Shown here: piece after piece, positions 7,107-14,789 of the stretch
Layout: every line of letters starts with the position of its first letter
Numbering within the stretch: the first letter of the stretch is position 1
Source of the DNA: Pseudobdellovibrionaceae bacterium
Lineage (GTDB): Bacteria > Bdellovibrionota > Bdellovibrionia > Bdellovibrionales > JAMPXM01
Assembly (NCBI GenBank): GCA_022843085.1
Contig: JALHOI010000015.1
Span: 1-17,617, forward strand
Reading direction: 5' to 3'
Length of the DNA: 17,617 nucleotides
Notes under the pieces: model-generated
What the model was told of the DNA's origin: nothing
Databases searched by the model: none
What the model saw: only the letters and a program-made list of their open reading frames with translations
Translations under genes and position numbers: made by a program

Positions 7107-10100
7107 ATGACATCGGAAAAGCGTCCAGGTTCGAAATTGCGGCCCCGTCCGTTACACAAACAGCTCACCTCGGCCGTGATTGCCACGGTGATGTTTTCGG
7201 CGGCCGTTCAGCCTGGTTTTGCTCAAACAGATTCAAGAACGACCCGGGCGGCCAAAAACGCCGCAGCTTCTGTTGCAACCTCGGCCGTGATCCGAAATCA
7301 AAAGCTGAAACCGATCGACCCGACATCGCCACAAGTTGCCCAAGGCGCCCAGCTCGAGCCCGTAACGATCATGGATTACCGCGATCCTGAAACAGAAGAA
7401 CTGATTCGATTCCAGTATCAACCTTCGTCGCCCGAAGAGCTGAGAAAGTTCGTACCTTCGAAAGCATCAAAGATCGTAACGGTCGGAATTCCACCTAAAC
7501 TTGGGTTCGCTGGCAATGCCAGACACCTTCTGCGCGAATTTCCGCTCGACTTCGCGTCTGAGTACATCGCGTTCACAATTGCGATCGGTATTGGAACTAC
7601 GTTTAGGACCGAGAATGATCCAGCCTTCGCTTTGAACTTCATCAAAGAGAATACGACCAAAGAAGCGGTGATCAGTTTCGCTGGTTTCGTTGGCGCAAGT
7701 CGTGCGACTCACGCGGCGATGAAGCGTTTTGGCTGGTCGTATGATCCTCGTCGAGCGCCGCTTGATTACCGTATCGATACTCCCAATCTTCCCGGCCAAA
7801 TGAAGATGGTTGATGTGCTCGGAGACAACGGACAAAAGTTTCAGATGCCGATCCAAGAACCGGGTCGACCCATGGGCTTGAACTCAACCGTTGTCGCTTC
7901 ACCGATGGATCCTGCACGCGGTCAAACACGCTTTCAGAAAAATTTTGCGCCGCTGCTTGGCCCGATTGGCCTCATGGCGGGTATGGCCACCAGCAACGTT
8001 ATTCACGAAGTTTTGGCCGACAAGGGTATGCATTTGTGTGTCAAAGCGCGTGTCTTTAAAATGAAAATGGCGGCCCCTGATACGCCACCAGATAAACTTA
8101 AAGAGTTGGACGAACAGATCGCCGAAGCCTGCGACAAAGCGTGGGAAGACTGGGCCGTCTCAAAAAAAGCGGCCGACTACACGCCCGATCTTCTCGCGAT
8201 GGCCGGCGCATCACTGATTCAAGCCTACCTCGTCAACAAAATGCTCATTAGTGGAACAGGTTCGCTGATGAAACAGGGCTTCGTTGCAGCTGCAGATCGC
8301 AAGGGCATCGTTTTAGAGACAAACAAAGCAACGAAAAAGCTGCAAATCTCGAGAGTGAGACATGGAGCCGAAAAATTTAAACCGTGGGTTCTTCGCGGCA
8401 TGAAAGTGACCGGCTTCACTCTAACCGGAACACCGGTGGGCCGATTCGTCTTTACAGTTTTCAACATCGCCGTGTTCATGGAAATCACGCATCTCCTAAC
8501 GGCGCCGATCAAGCAGCCGTGGGAGCAGTTTCGCCAGGGTCGCGACATCACCGACCGCATCAACAAGCTTTATCACGAGATCGATCGCGCCGAGAAAAAC
8601 AAGTGGGACTGGCAGCCCGCTCCTGATTCTGATTTCTGTGCGGATTACTTCCATGACCCGATGGGTTCGGTGGCAATGTCCTCGAGTTGCGTCGCGCCCG
8701 AACAATACAGCCCTGACTTCTTGTTGAAAAAAATGGCTGAGCGAAAAGCAAAGTGGCGTGAATTTCTTTTGGCCGATGCCTACCTCGCACACACCAACTG
8801 GAAGAATTACGTCAGTAGCTTCGCAACTCGATACGCGAGTGCAACCTCGTTCTACCACCAAATGCTTGCGCACATAAACGAGATGCGCAACAGCCCGCCT
8901 GAATCGACGGCCCTCAGTATGCTCTATGCGGCGACTCCGTTTTACGGGTTGTACGCCGACCCAGAGAAACGCGACACCGCAGGCGCACGCACGGCCGTCG
9001 CCGAAGCAACAGCGTGGCTTGAAACTTACCTCGAAAGCGCACGTTTAAAGGCTCGGTCGCGATCAGGTCAGCAGCAGTTGCGACAAACTGAAAGAGATCA
9101 CTTGCCCCATATTCTTAACGGGCTTCGAGCGATGGATTCGAATGTCCCGCTGAGTTCTTTGATGAACATCGATGTCCCCGAACAACAACTCAACGCGTTG
9201 CCGCCCGAGCTCAAGTATCAGATTGAATCGCAGGCTCGGCAGACGTTGGCCTCAGACGCCATTCGCCGACTTCGACTTGTTCTTCGCGAAGATCCGATCT
9301 TCAACGACCGCTCTATTCCACCGACAACGCCGATGTATAGGCGAACTGCGGAATGGAACCCCTTCATGGCCTTGCGGTTACGCCTTGGCGACCCCGAACC
9401 GTTGGCTGAAGGTGTCGCGTTCATACGAGAAACAAATGATGACGATAAGATTATCGAACAGCTCACTAAAAATTCACACCCGGCCGCTATCGGACGTGTG
9501 CGCACGAATACAATGGCTGATTACCTGGCTGTTTCGATGGTCTGCGGACCCAACGCTGAACCTCAATTCTCAAAGAGCGAGCAAATCAAGATATACAAAG
9601 ATCGCAAACTCACATTCTTTCAGTCGATCTTAGATCGATTTGGGTTTGGCTCTTCGAACGCGACCCCAACTGAAGCCGATGTCATGATTGCGGTTCGCGA
9701 GCACCGTGAACAAGTCACTTCGAGCGATATGAGTTGGGTGGCAAACTTCAGGCCGAGCGCGGTCGCGGTTGAGTGGAAGGGTGTAAGCGCCGACTTCCGG
9801 CCACCCCGCGTAGTGACTGGAGTTCCAGAAGGACTTTGTGATGCGTGGGCAAAAGGTAGCAGCCGCGACAAAGCGTTCTACGACCCGTACGATGCGAAAT
9901 TCGAATTTAACGGCAAAATTTATAATGGCATTCTTGACATCATTCGCCAGCACGCCCGCCCCGACATCGTTGGAACAAGTCTTCCTCCAAGAGACAAGAA
10001 TGTTCCCTACGACGACCCGTTTGTTAAATGGTGGACCACCAACATCGACAAACATGTTGTGCAAATAGTTGCGAAGTTTCGTGCGAAGTATCGCGAAGTT

Positions 10101-10580
10101 TTGAAAGAGAAATATATTCCGATTTTGACCAAGGCAGGAGCCGACGGGTCGGCGGAATACAACGACCAAATCATAAAGTTGGGGGCGCTAGAGTCGCTTT
10201 ACGATGAAGCGAAGCTCTATCTTTTGATTCTTGGCAAGACTGCACAAGTGACGAAGGACGTAGGCGCACGAAAGAAGTTCGACGATCTCTCGTCGGGACT
10301 TGTGATTGAGTACAAGAATATAGGCCTGCTTGCCTCGGATCTCGAAATGGTTGAACAGAAAGGCGACATTGCCAACGCCGCGTTCGAAACAAGACGAAAA
10401 GCACTCGAAGCCAAGCTTGAAGAACTAAAGCAGTTCGTCGACGAACGCCAGACGGCGACAAAATCGTCAGATTCGATCGTGAAAACAAACCAACAAGCGC
10501 TTAAAAATTTGGCTGCGCTGATGGGTGAGCTCGATACGTATTGGGGCATTATCCGAAGTATCCAGGTGAAGGGTCAGTAG
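7107..10580 (+). CDS. Large exported protein of unknown function, with hydrophobic segments
   Basis: A 1157-residue protein in no family I recognise. Residues 1-39 are a signal peptide with a strongly basic n-region and a core AVIATVMFSAAVQPGFA ending AQ. Mildly hydrophobic stretches follow at about 149-165, 186-198, 282-300, 362-382 and 433-466, several glycine/alanine-rich, so the N-terminal half may be membrane-associated. Residues 470-1157 are hydrophilic and mostly helical in look; 1064-1148 has heptad-like charged sequence suggesting a coiled coil. There are six cysteines (311, 342, 511, 528, 813, 911), an even number compatible with disulfides outside the cytoplasm. The ATG at 7107 is the first after an in-frame TAG at 7071; it lacks a clear Shine-Dalgarno sequence (TGGGCC precedes it). 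Transcribed divergently from the two exported ATPase genes, it may be a structural or membrane partner of them, which is inference. Confidence 0.85.
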   Translation: MTSEKRPGSKLRPRPLHKQLTSAVIATVMFSAAVQPGFAQTDSRTTRAAKNAAASVATSAVIRNQKLKPIDPTSPQVAQGAQLEPVTIMDYRDPETEELIRFQYQPSSPEELRKFVPSKASKIVTVGIPPKLGFAGNARHLLREFPLDFASEYIAFTIAIGIGTTFRTENDPAFALNFIKENTTKEAVISFAGFVGASRATHAAMKRFGWSYDPRRAPLDYRIDTPNLPGQMKMVDVLGDNGQKFQMPIQEPGRPMGLNSTVVASPMDPARGQTRFQKNFAPLLGPIGLMAGMATSNVIHEVLADKGMHLCVKARVFKMKMAAPDTPPDKLKELDEQIAEACDKAWEDWAVSKKAADYTPDLLAMAGASLIQAYLVNKMLISGTGSLMKQGFVAAADRKGIVLETNKATKKLQISRVRHGAEKFKPWVLRGMKVTGFTLTGTPVGRFVFTVFNIAVFMEITHLLTAPIKQPWEQFRQGRDITDRINKLYHEIDRAEKNKWDWQPAPDSDFCADYFHDPMGSVAMSSSCVAPEQYSPDFLLKKMAERKAKWREFLLADAYLAHTNWKNYVSSFATRYASATSFYHQMLAHINEMRNSPPESTALSMLYAATPFYGLYADPEKRDTAGARTAVAEATAWLETYLESARLKARSRSGQQQLRQTERDHLPHILNGLRAMDSNVPLSSLMNIDVPEQQLNALPPELKYQIESQARQTLASDAIRRLRLVLREDPIFNDRSIPPTTPMYRRTAEWNPFMALRLRLGDPEPLAEGVAFIRETNDDDKIIEQLTKNSHPAAIGRVRTNTMADYLAVSMVCGPNAEPQFSKSEQIKIYKDRKLTFFQSILDRFGFGSSNATPTEADVMIAVREHREQVTSSDMSWVANFRPSAVAVEWKGVSADFRPPRVVTGVPEGLCDAWAKGSSRDKAFYDPYDAKFEFNGKIYNGILDIIRQHARPDIVGTSLPPRDKNVPYDDPFVKWWTTNIDKHVVQIVAKFRAKYREVLKEKYIPILTKAGADGSAEYNDQIIKLGALESLYDEAKLYLLILGKTAQVTKDVGARKKFDDLSSGLVIEYKNIGLLASDLEMVEQKGDIANAAFETRRKALEAKLEELKQFVDERQTATKSSDSIVKTNQQALKNLAALMGELDTYWGIIRSIQVKGQ

Positions 10581-10908
10581 TCGGGTCATGAAATGAGTTC
10601 AGACTGAATAGGTAAAAAGTGATTGGTTTTTAGGTCTGTGGTTTGCAGACAAAGAGCGAAACAACGACTCAAACGGCGTTTTAACGAAGAAGAATAAAGA
10701 TTTGAAAAACCCGGCTGAATAAAAAGGCGTTTTGAGCGATAACAGCGAATTCCGAGAACCGACGCTGTTTCGAAAGTCCAACTGCTGTGACAACGATTGT
10801 CGCCACGGACTAAGAGTTGTGCGATCCGGGTCACGAACGGAACCGCACCGGTAGAATGGTGTACTAAGTTTTGAAAAACGAATTTCGAGATTATCTCGAG
10901 GAGGCAAA
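10581..10908. other. Intergenic region upstream of the small exported protein gene
   Basis: These 328 bases hold no convincing gene; the minus-strand frames here are of low complexity and lack ribosome sites. Visible elements are a weak 5-bp hairpin at 10634-10650 without a T run, two copies of GGCGTTTT (10675-10682 and 10726-10733) flanked by CTCAAA and TTTGAG, a bulged hairpin at about 10820-10848 (GTGCG/CGCAC arms), a possible TAGAAT -10 element at 10852, and the palindrome at 10885-10899. A promoter for the 10909 gene is likely somewhere in the right half. Confidence 0.45.
10885..10904 (+). promoter_or_regulatory. Perfect palindrome abutting a strong ribosome binding site
   Basis: TCGAGATTATCTCGA (10885-10899) is a perfect 7-bp inverted repeat with a single central base. 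Its last base is the first base of AGGAGG (10899-10904), which sits four bases before the GTG start at 10909. As RNA it cannot form a tight hairpin because the loop is one base, so a protein site on DNA, or a small hairpin with inner pairs open, are the options. The ribosome site settles the GTG start of the 221-residue protein. Confidence 0.5.
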
Positions 10909-11574
10909 GTGAAGAAGAATTTGTTAATGGCTCTCGTAGCAGTCATGGCTGTTGGTCAATCCGCTCACGCGAGCAAAGCGGGTGGCGGCAAAGAAGCGAA
11001 ACCTCCAGGAGCAAAAGCGGCAGCCGTTAGAGACGCAAAAACGAGCGCCGGAAAAGCGGCAACTGGTGGTGCTGATAAGGCTCCGACAACATCGGTCGTT
11101 GATGCAGCAGAAGCTGCGGTTCCTTACCGAATGACCGCTACTCAGAAAGCAAACCTGGGTCAGGCAGTGAAAATCGCCGTCATTGCGACGGCAGTCGATG
11201 GCGCGATCGCGCAATCTAAAACCGAGGCAACTCGAGACCTTGGACTCGCGCGCATTGAAGCTCTTGGCTTCGTAAAGGCTGATCCAAACACAGTAACAGC
11301 AGATGCAGCGGCGATCCTCAGCCCAACTGCGAAGCTCGAGCAGGGTTTTGACGCCCTTGCCGTCAACGGCGGCCAAGCTGCAAGGGACTGGACACCAGAA
11401 CTTCGTTCGCACCTCACGTTCTTGCTTCAAACCGCGACAGCGCTGCAGGTAAAGGGTGTGCCGAAGGCTGAGGCGATGAAGCAAGCCATTGCACTTCTCG
11501 AGCAACCCGCGCCAAACGGACGCGCTGTGAAGTTGAACATCGACGAAGTTAACAAGTGGTGCAACCGGGCCTAA
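10909..11574 (+). CDS. Small exported Ala/Lys-rich protein of unknown function
   Basis: A 221-residue protein that starts at GTG with a perfect AGGAGG four bases upstream. Residues 1-21 are a classical signal peptide (KKN, then a core LLMALVAVMAVGQ, cleavage after AHA). Residues 22-65 are low-complexity Ala/Gly/Lys/Pro, likely a flexible linker. Residues 73-221 look helical and include an alanine-rich stretch near 85-105 and a TPELRSHLTFLLQTATALQ segment. One cysteine lies near the C-terminus (WCNRA). There is no lipobox. I do not recognise a family. It lies downstream of the 1157-residue exported protein on the same strand after a 328-base gap and ends just before a strong terminator. It may belong to the same envelope-related cluster, or be an independent abundant secreted protein, as its strong ribosome site would suit. 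Confidence 0.8.
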   Translation: MKKNLLMALVAVMAVGQSAHASKAGGGKEAKPPGAKAAAVRDAKTSAGKAATGGADKAPTTSVVDAAEAAVPYRMTATQKANLGQAVKIAVIATAVDGAIAQSKTEATRDLGLARIEALGFVKADPNTVTADAAAILSPTAKLEQGFDALAVNGGQAARDWTPELRSHLTFLLQTATALQVKGVPKAEAMKQAIALLEQPAPNGRAVKLNIDEVNKWCNRA

Positions 11575-11643
11575 CTGTCTGATGCTAGTTTGATCGTTAG
11601 TCTGACTTCGGTGGGCCAAGTGCCTCCTGGTCTTCTGAAGCTG

Positions 11644-11678
11644 AAAGGGCAAGCCGAAAGGTTTGCCCTTTTTCTTTT
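11644..11678 (+). terminator. Rho-independent terminator of the small exported protein gene
   Basis: A 9-bp stem AAAGGGCAA / TTGCCCTTT (11644-11652 and 11663-11671) with a 10-base loop is followed by a T-rich tail TTCTTTT. It lies 70 bases after the stop codon at 11574 and 37 bases before the next gene, so it separates the exported-protein cluster from the PAP2 gene. Confidence 0.85.
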
Positions 11679-11714
11679 CTGGCTTGCAATGCGAGGCTCA
11701 GCTAGGTTTTCGAT

Positions 11715-12368
11715 ATGTCTTGGCTTCTCGATCTCGACCGCGACATTTTTATCTTCATCAATTCGAAAATGACGACCCCTCTTTTGGATGTCGTCATGCC
11801 GGTCGCGACCGAACTTCATAAGCACTACGAATTCTGGATTTTCATCGCTCTCTTTTTCGCCGTCTTGATTTTGCGGCCAACCACCGGCGCCGCATCTGGC
11901 CCTGAACTTGGCTCTGAATCTGGCGCGGGTGTGACTCGAAAGTCTCGCGCGCGGGCATGGCTAACGGGAGTTTTATTGGTTGGTCTATCGATGGGTCTTG
12001 CCGATCTCGCGGCTTACAGGGGCGTGAAAGTCTGGGTGAAACGAGACCGCCCCGAGGCTGCAGGTGTACCCGTCGTGCTTCGAACAGATTCACATTCAGG
12101 TTGGTCGTTTCCCTCAAACCATGCCGCGAACAATTTTGCGATGGCGCGCGCCATACAAATCGTTGCACCTGTGTGGGCTATTCCCGCCTACGCGTTTGCG
12201 GCGGTCGTTGGATTCTCAAGAATCTATGTTGGTGTTCACTACCCGCTCGACGTAATCGCGGGCGGTCTTATTGGGCTTTTGTGCGCGACACTCGTCGGCG
12301 TCGCGTTTGAAGCTATGAGACAGCGCCTCGCCCGGCGCCTTCGACAGAGGCCCCGCACCGGAGTCTAA
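11715..12368 (+). CDS. PAP2-family membrane phosphatase
   Basis: A 217-residue integral membrane protein carrying the three-part PAP2 (type 2 phosphatidic acid phosphatase) active site: K105-x6-R112-P113, PSNH at 133-136, and S168-R169-x5-H175-x3-D179. The second motif is PSNH where the textbook form is PSGH; the catalytic histidine is kept. Hydrophobic stretches at about 40-53, 82-100, 140-167 and 178-198 fit a compact multi-span protein whose active site faces the periplasm. Members hydrolyse phosphate from lipids such as phosphatidic acid, lipid A, phosphatidylglycerol phosphate or undecaprenyl diphosphate; the substrate cannot be told here. A Ser/Gly/Glu-rich insert (about 57-75) separates the first spans. 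The ATG at 11715 has only a weak AGG eight bases upstream. Its stop codon overlaps that of the convergent CNBD gene. Confidence 0.9.
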   Translation: MSWLLDLDRDIFIFINSKMTTPLLDVVMPVATELHKHYEFWIFIALFFAVLILRPTTGAASGPELGSESGAGVTRKSRARAWLTGVLLVGLSMGLADLAAYRGVKVWVKRDRPEAAGVPVVLRTDSHSGWSFPSNHAANNFAMARAIQIVAPVWAIPAYAFAAVVGFSRIYVGVHYPLDVIAGGLIGLLCATLVGVAFEAMRQRLARRLRQRPRTGV

Positions 12369-12826
12369 AAGTGACGAATATTTTTTTCGCGAGAAAACGA
12401 CAGGTCCATCGTCGTAACGCGAAGACGGCCGCACAAAAAATTCGCGAGCGAGCGATAAAACTTTACGGCCATAGCTGAATTCTTATCGAAGTGCGCTTTC
12501 AATGCTTCAAAATCAATTTGCAAGATCTCTGACTTTTCAAGTGCCACGGCAGTCGCTGAACGAGGCTCACCATCGACAAACGCCATTTCACCAAAGTGGG
12601 CGCCGGTGCCGACTTGTGCAACATCGACAGAATCGTTTTTTCCAGATCGCCGAATGCGAACAGAACCGTATTTCACAATGAAAAGAGAAGACGCCAGGTC
12701 GCCTTCGCCGAAGATCTCATCGCCTGAATTGAATGTCGTCGGTTTTGCTAAAGACCCGAGTTGGTCGAGTTCAGCGGCAGAAAAGTCTTTGAATAGATAC
12801 ACGTTTTTCAGCAGATCGGCGCCCAC
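12365..12826 (-). CDS. Stand-alone cyclic-nucleotide-binding domain protein
   Basis: A 153-residue protein that is almost entirely one cNMP-binding (Crp-type cupin) domain. It begins with the usual LKNVYLFKDFSAAELDQL helix and has GDEIFGEGD at 35-43. The phosphate-binding cassette reads FGEMAF (78-83) followed by EPRSATA (87-93), with E80 and R89 being the residues that normally contact the ribose and cyclic phosphate. After the lid helices (to about 136) only some 17 residues remain, so there is no DNA-binding, kinase or channel domain. It is probably a cytoplasmic second-messenger sensor that acts on a partner protein. The GTG start at 12826 has AGGGGG seven bases upstream. It is divergent from the SDR gene and convergent with the PAP2 gene, sharing overlapped stop codons. 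Confidence 0.88.
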   Translation of the reverse strand: MGADLLKNVYLFKDFSAAELDQLGSLAKPTTFNSGDEIFGEGDLASSLFIVKYGSVRIRRSGKNDSVDVAQVGTGAHFGEMAFVDGEPRSATAVALEKSEILQIDFEALKAHFDKNSAMAVKFYRSLANFLCGRLRVTTMDLSFSREKNIRHF

Positions 12827-12846
12827 GTTGAAACCCCCTCGAAGTC

Positions 12847-12863
12847 GCCGCGCTCATCGCGGC
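12847..12863. repeat. GC-rich hairpin GCCGCG-CTCAT-CGCGGC in the CNBD/SDR divergent region
   Basis: A perfect 6-bp inverted repeat with a 5-base loop sits in the 110-base divergent gap, just upstream of the ribosome site of the CNBD gene (about 12832-12838). It may be a leader hairpin of the CNBD transcript or an operator shared by the two divergent genes. No promoter could be placed with confidence. Confidence 0.35.
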
Positions 12864-12936
12864 ACAAAATAGAAGAACCTAGACAGGATAGAGAACTCAA
12901 AGCACAAATGTCGAACCCAATCGAGTGGAGACGCGC

Positions 12937-13920
12937 ATGAAAGTATTAGTAACCGGAGCAACAGGCTTTCTTGGGCAGTGGCTGACTCGTCGACTCCTCG
13001 ACGAAGGTTTTGAAGTGCGAGTGCTGGTGCGCTCACGAACGAAGCTCGACGAACTTGAAACACTGAAACTAGACGTTGCTGAAGGCGACGTTACAAATCT
13101 CGAGTCACTCGAAACCGCCTGCCGAGGCGTTGATGGGGTTTTTCATCTTGCTGGCCTTATCGCTTATTCAAAAGCACAGCGAAGCGCGATGGAACAGGTC
13201 AACGTTCAGGGAACAAAGAACGTTATCAAGGCGATACAGAAAAACGGTCAAGCCCGGCTGCTTCACTTAAGTTCGGTCACGGCGGTCGGTGCAGGCTTTA
13301 CTCCGCAAGAAATTTTGAATGAACATTCGGACTACAATATTCGACACCTGAATCTCGGATATTTTGAAACGAAACACGACGCCGAACTCGCGGTATTTAA
13401 CGAAGTGCGAGTGGGCCGACTCGACGCTGTCGCGATTAACCCCTCGACCATTTACGGTCCAGGCGACGCGAAAAAAGGCAGCCGAGGCGCACAGCTGAAA
13501 GTGGCTCGAGGTTCGTTTCCGTTTTATCCTCCTGGCGGCGTCAACATTGTGCACGTCGATGACGTCGTCGATCTTTGCACGAAAGTATTTCGGACCGGAA
13601 AATCAGGAGATCGCACGATCGCGTCCGGCGAAAACCTTTCGATCCACGATACGTTTAATCGTATCGCTGCTTTTGCTGGCGTGAAGCCGCCTTCGATTGC
13701 GCTACCGCGCTTCGCTCTTTTTGCGGCTGGCCGAGTCGGCGACTTTTTAGAAAGCGTAGGATCAAAAGGACCGATCAATACTGAAAACGCTTGGACTTCG
13801 GTGCTTTACCATTGGTTTAGCAACGACAAGGCGAAAAGAGAGTTTGGTTTTAATCCGCGCCCGGCTAACGAGGCACTTGAGGCGAGTGTTCGTTGGAGCC
13901 GCGATAATGGTTTTCTTTAG
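12937..13920 (+). CDS. Extended SDR: NAD-dependent epimerase/dehydrogenase (HpnA/dihydroflavonol-reductase-like)
   Basis: A 327-residue protein when started at the ATG at 12937, which has GGAG six bases upstream and begins MKVLVTGATGFLG as the family normally does; an in-frame GTG at 12925 would add four residues and is less likely. It has the Rossmann nucleotide-binding motif TGATGFLG at 6-13, a GDV acidic turn near 50-52, FHLAG at 69-73, catalytic serines at 112-113, the YxxxK pair Y142/K146, and NPSTIYGPGD at 168-177. Length and motifs fit the extended short-chain dehydrogenase group that includes HpnA-type sugar epimerases and dihydroflavonol-4-reductase-like enzymes, acting on nucleotide sugars or ketone substrates with NAD(P). 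The substrate is not predictable. It is monocistronic in appearance, and its stop overlaps the stop of the convergent transporter operon. Confidence 0.9.
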   Translation: MKVLVTGATGFLGQWLTRRLLDEGFEVRVLVRSRTKLDELETLKLDVAEGDVTNLESLETACRGVDGVFHLAGLIAYSKAQRSAMEQVNVQGTKNVIKAIQKNGQARLLHLSSVTAVGAGFTPQEILNEHSDYNIRHLNLGYFETKHDAELAVFNEVRVGRLDAVAINPSTIYGPGDAKKGSRGAQLKVARGSFPFYPPGGVNIVHVDDVVDLCTKVFRTGKSGDRTIASGENLSIHDTFNRIAAFAGVKPPSIALPRFALFAAGRVGDFLESVGSKGPINTENAWTSVLYHWFSNDKAKREFGFNPRPANEALEASVRWSRDNGFL

Positions 13921-14789
13921 ACGGGGCGATTGATTGCCTTCGGCGCGTTCATCGTCGATCGTCGAAGCGCTAGCAAAAGCAACGTCGCGACGTACGGTAC
14001 AATTTGGACGATTGAATTCGGCATCGCGAAGTCAAAAAACGACTTTCCCTGAAGCAACATTTGCAGCGCATCAGCAGAGGCGAACAACAAACAAGCGAGT
14101 CCTGCTTGAACGGGCTTCCAAGCGCCGAAGATTAACGCCGCTAGTGCGATAAAGCCTCGGCCACCTGCCATTTCACGAATGTAACCGCTGCCCTGACAGA
14201 GGCTTAAATTGACCCCGCCGAGGCCGACAACTGCACCGCATAGAACCGATGCCTGAATGCGCACAAGGCCCGCACTCACGCCTTGAACTGTTAATGCCGA
14301 CGGCTCGTCGCCCGCCGCCTTTAATCTTAGACCCCAGCTGGTCGCGCGCAACGCCCAAAATAGAATCGCGCCTAGCAGAATCGCAGCCACAAAAAACGAG
14401 GCATCCGAAGTAAGGCGTACCGAACGATCGAGCTGCGGGGTTCCGCCTGTGACACCAAACCAGGCCCGACATATTGTGGGAATAAGCCCAGCGACAAGCA
14501 TGTTGAACGCAATACCCATGACGATGTGATCAGCGCGCGACTTTATTGCTGCGACTCCGAAAACTAAACCGCCGACGGCGCCTGCGAAAATTCCGGCCGC
14601 GAGACCTAACCACGGATTTTGAGTCACGGCGACCGTTGCCGCGCCGGCAAAAGCCGACATCAATAAAAGTCCTTCAAGCGCGACGTTCGCCAAACCTGAC
14701 CGTTCGGAAATCAATCCACCGTAAGCTGCAAACATAAGCGGTATACTGACCCGAAGTGCACTCTCAATAAAAGCGACGAATAAATCCAT
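13917..14789 (-). CDS. yufQ: ABC transporter permease, YufQ-type (nucleoside/simple sugar uptake)
   Basis: A 290-residue hydrophobic protein of the BPD_transp_2 permease family. The conserved early segment GGLISERSGLANVALEG (24-40) is characteristic of the YufQ/NupQ half of BMP-type importers, and the rest is a run of membrane helices with short loops. Its partner is the YufP-type permease encoded just upstream; together they form the inner-membrane channel. I chose the ATG at 14789, whose A is the last base of the upstream stop codon and which has AAGGCGG seven bases before it. An earlier in-frame ATG at 14822 lies inside the upstream gene and would add eleven residues. It is last in the operon and ends convergently with the SDR gene, stop codons overlapping. 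Confidence 0.9.
   Translation of the reverse strand: MDLFVAFIESALRVSIPLMFAAYGGLISERSGLANVALEGLLLMSAFAGAATVAVTQNPWLGLAAGIFAGAVGGLVFGVAAIKSRADHIVMGIAFNMLVAGLIPTICRAWFGVTGGTPQLDRSVRLTSDASFFVAAILLGAILFWALRATSWGLRLKAAGDEPSALTVQGVSAGLVRIQASVLCGAVVGLGGVNLSLCQGSGYIREMAGGRGFIALAALIFGAWKPVQAGLACLLFASADALQMLLQGKSFFDFAMPNSIVQIVPYVATLLLLALRRSTMNAPKAINRPV

Noticed and set aside
10634..10650. Hairpin GTCTG/CAGAC after the 1157-residue gene as a terminator
   Set aside because: The stem is only 5 bp and is followed by AAAGAGCG, with no T run on either strand.
10599..10946. A 115-codon minus-strand frame with repeated KTPF segments in the intergenic region
   Set aside because: The repetition merely reflects the GGCGTTTT DNA repeats; there is no ribosome site, and the frame overlaps the start of the real gene.
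10924..11652. A 242-codon minus-strand frame opposite the small exported protein gene
   Set aside because: The plus-strand gene has AGGAGG, a signal peptide and a terminator; the antisense frame is cysteine-rich shadow sequence that runs from the terminator stem.
12925..12936. GTG at 12925 as start of the SDR gene
   Set aside because: The ATG at 12937 has a well-placed GGAG and gives the standard Rossmann N-terminus.
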